Of a stretch of DNA of 6,816 nt, positions 4,906-6,816 are shown one piece after another; position 1 is the first letter of the stretch, and the number at the start of each line of letters is the position of its first letter. A program made the position numbers and the translations under genes. Source of the stretch: an uncultured Haloferula sp. (GTDB lineage: Bacteria > Verrucomicrobiota > Verrucomicrobiae > Verrucomicrobiales > Akkermansiaceae). The DNA is taken from positions 1 to 6,816 of the forward strand of contig CAMPGU010000228.1 of NCBI GenBank assembly GCA_946885645.1, read 5' to 3'. The notes below the pieces were generated by a model. The model did not search any database, had not been told where the DNA came from, and saw nothing but the letters and a program-made list of their open reading frames with translations.

Positions 4906-6816
4906 ATGACTCCTATCGAAAGCATCCTCGCCAACTACCGCTCCACCGCCCACTCCGAGAAGGAAAAGGGCACCTACTTCGAGGAACTCATCCGCACCTA
5001 TTTCCGCCACGAGCCCCGCTTCACCGATCTCTACTCGGAAGTCTGGCTTTATGCGGACTGGGTAAAAGCCATCGGCGGTCCGGAATTCGGCTTCTCCGCC
5101 AAGGATACCGGCATCGACCTGGTCGCACGGGCCCAAGGCACCGGCGACTACCATGCCATCCAGTGCAAGTGCTACGCCCCGGACTACCGGGTGAAGAAGG
5201 CTGACATCGACAGTTTCTTCACCGCCTCCGGACAAAAGCCCTTCGTCCAACGGATCATCGTCACCAGCACCAATGACTGGAGCGCGAATGCGGAAAACTC
5301 CCTCGGCCAGCAACAGCCGCCCGTCTATAAGATCGACCTCCACGATCTGGAGAACTCGCAGATCGATTGGGCGAAGTACCAGCCCAGCCAGCCCCCGGTC
5401 CTCAAGCCGAAGAAAAGCCTCCGCCCCCACCAGGAGACCGCGCTGACCAAGGTCAGGCTTGGCTTCCAGTCCGCCGCCCGCGGCAAGCTCATCATGGCCT
5501 GCGGCACCGGCAAGACCTTCACCTCCCTTAAGGTCGCCGAGGAGATCGCGGGCAAGGGCAAGCGCGTCCTCTTCCTCGTCCCCAGCCTCAACCTCCTGTC
5601 CCAGACCCTCACCGAGTGGACTCAGGAAAGCGCCACGCCGCTCCACTCCTTCGCCGTCTGCTCGGACGCCGAGGTCGGGAAAAAGCGGAAAAAGGACGAG
5701 GACATCGTGGAAACCCTCACCCACGAACTGCGCTACCCCGCCACCACGGATGCCAAGCGCCTCGCGCTGGAAATGGCCAAGCGCCACGACGCGAACCACA
5801 TGAGCGTCGTCTTTTCCACCTACCACTCGCTCGATGTCATCAGCCGCGCCCAGCTCCTGCACGGGCTGGCGGATTTCGACCTGATTGTCTGCGACGAGGC
5901 CCACCGCACCACCGGTGCAACCTGGGCCAGCGATGAAAAGGAGAGCAACTTCGTCCGCGTCCACGACGCCGCGTTCATCCGCGCTGCCCGCCGCCTCTAC
6001 ATGACCGCCACCCCGCGAATCTATGGCGAGGGCGCGAAGGCCATGGCGGAAAAGGACAACGTCGCCCTCGCCTCCATGGACGACGAGGCGCTCTATGGGA
6101 AGCAGTTCCACGTCATCACCTTCTCGGAGGCCGTCGAGCTGAAGCTCCTCACCGATTACAAGGTGCTCGTCCTCACCATCAGCGAGGACCACGTGAACAA
6201 GCGCCTCCAGGACCTGCTGAAGGACGAGAACAACCAGCTCAAGGTGGACGACGCCGCCCGCATCATCGGCTGCTGGAAGGCGCTGGCAAAGCAGGGCCTC
6301 GCCCCTGACCTCAACCACGACCCCGCGCCGATGAAGCGCGCCGTCGCCTTCTGCCAGGTCATCGAGCGCCACCTCGGCCAAAAGACCCACAAGGTCAGCT
6401 CCAAGCAGATCGCCGGCATGTTCCGGAAGGTCGTGGACGCCTACTTGGAAAAGGAGGACGCCGAGATCGCCCTGCGTTGCGAGGCCGAGCACGTGGACGG
6501 CTCCATGAATGCCGGGCAGAAGGAGGAAAAGCTCGCCTGGCTGAAGGCCGAGCCGCCGCAGGACACCTGCCGCATCCTCAGCAACGTCCGCTGCCTGTCC
6601 GAAGGCGTGGATGTCCCGGCGCTCGATGCCGTGCTCTTCCTCACCCCGCGGAATTCCCCGGTGGATGTCGTCCAGTCCGTCGGCCGCGTGATGCGGAATG
6701 CCCCCGGGAAAAAGCTCGGCTACGTCATCCTCCCCGTCGTCATCCCCGCCGGGATGGAGCCCCACGAGGCGCTGGATGACAACAAGGTCTATCGAGTCGT
6801 CTGGCAGGTCCTCCAG
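4906..6816 (+). CDS. Type ISP-like restriction-modification protein: Mrr nuclease + DEAH translocase (3'-truncated by window)
   Basis: The first 637 residues of a large single-chain restriction enzyme are present with no stop before the window ends. Residues 1-160 are an Mrr-like PD-(D/E)xK nuclease: E26 in the first helix, D71 in D-T-G-I-D, and Q86-C-K88. Next is a superfamily 2 ATPase. It has Q-like R-P-H-Q (173-176), Walker A C-G-T-G-K-T (199-204), motif Ia near 224-234, DEAH (330-333), T-A-T (367-369), motif V around 558-570 and the arginine-finger motif VI Q-S-V-G-R-x-x-R (590-597). The signature R-C-E-A-E-H-V-D-G (524-532) is shared with the LlaGI/LlaBIII-type family. In Type ISP proteins (about 1,600 residues) a coupler, an adenine methyltransferase and a target-recognition domain follow; here those would lie beyond the window. 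The ATPase drives DNA translocation and cleavage of unmethylated phage DNA. ATG 4906 opens the family N-terminus. A split helicase-nuclease partner of a separate methylase cannot be excluded. Confidence 0.92.
   Translation, partial: MTPIESILANYRSTAHSEKEKGTYFEELIRTYFRHEPRFTDLYSEVWLYADWVKAIGGPEFGFSAKDTGIDLVARAQGTGDYHAIQCKCYAPDYRVKKADIDSFFTASGQKPFVQRIIVTSTNDWSANAENSLGQQQPPVYKIDLHDLENSQIDWAKYQPSQPPVLKPKKSLRPHQETALTKVRLGFQSAARGKLIMACGTGKTFTSLKVAEEIAGKGKRVLFLVPSLNLLSQTLTEWTQESATPLHSFAVCSDAEVGKKRKKDEDIVETLTHELRYPATTDAKRLALEMAKRHDANHMSVVFSTYHSLDVISRAQLLHGLADFDLIVCDEAHRTTGATWASDEKESNFVRVHDAAFIRAARRLYMTATPRIYGEGAKAMAEKDNVALASMDDEALYGKQFHVITFSEAVELKLLTDYKVLVLTISEDHVNKRLQDLLKDENNQLKVDDAARIIGCWKALAKQGLAPDLNHDPAPMKRAVAFCQVIERHLGQKTHKVSSKQIAGMFRKVVDAYLEKEDAEIALRCEAEHVDGSMNAGQKEEKLAWLKAEPPQDTCRILSNVRCLSEGVDVPALDAVLFLTPRNSPVDVVQSVGRVMRNAPGKKLGYVILPVVIPAGMEPHEALDDNKVYRVVWQVLQ

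Noticed and set aside
3714..4934. 406-codon open frame on the - strand opposite fic
   Set aside because: It lies antisense to the intact Fic gene and shows no domain. It is explained by codon bias.
4834..6765. 643-codon open frame on the - strand opposite the restriction gene
   Set aside because: It is antisense to a gene with clear helicase and nuclease motifs. Its product is low-complexity, rich in Gly, Leu, Val, Asp and Glu, and has no recognisable domain, as expected from GC-rich codon usage on the other strand.

Overview
The window is GC-rich, compactly coded bacterial DNA with almost no Shine-Dalgarno-like sequences before the genes. The organism cannot be fixed from sequence alone. 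The integrase type, base composition and weak ribosome binding sites fit a Verrucomicrobiota-like Gram-negative bacterium, but this is a tentative inference.

Positions 1 to about 2206 look like core chromosome. First is the C-terminal two thirds of a RarD-type EamA transporter (+ strand, cut by the window start). It converges on a two-HKD phospholipase D/cardiolipin synthase-like gene on the - strand. Next, on the - strand, come a strong intrinsic terminator (2116-2151) and the 3' 50 bases of an elongator tRNA-Met(CAU) gene (2157-2206). The tRNA is cut exactly at the 5' side of its anticodon stem; no D-arm or 5' acceptor strand follows.

Positions from about 2207 to the window end look like an integrated element. 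They begin with a consensus -35 box (TTGACA), two direct TTCCCGCA repeats and a tyrosine recombinase reading inward. Then come a phased 10-bp tandem repeat array, a promoter-like pair, a class II Fic protein with a C-terminal winged helix, and the first 637 codons of a very large Mrr-nuclease/DEAH translocase protein. That last protein resembles the single-polypeptide Type ISP restriction-modification enzymes and runs off the right edge.

The layout is a tRNA-borne genomic island carrying defence genes. The native tRNA 3' end and its terminator stayed on the left, so the complete tRNA-Met should have been rebuilt at the far, unseen end of the island. The integrase therefore sits at the end opposite the intact tRNA. 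The features most worth following up are the decamer array before the Fic gene, the pairing of Fic (with its own DNA-binding-like domain) with a Type ISP enzyme, and the island boundary itself. No gap between genes exceeds 300 bases.
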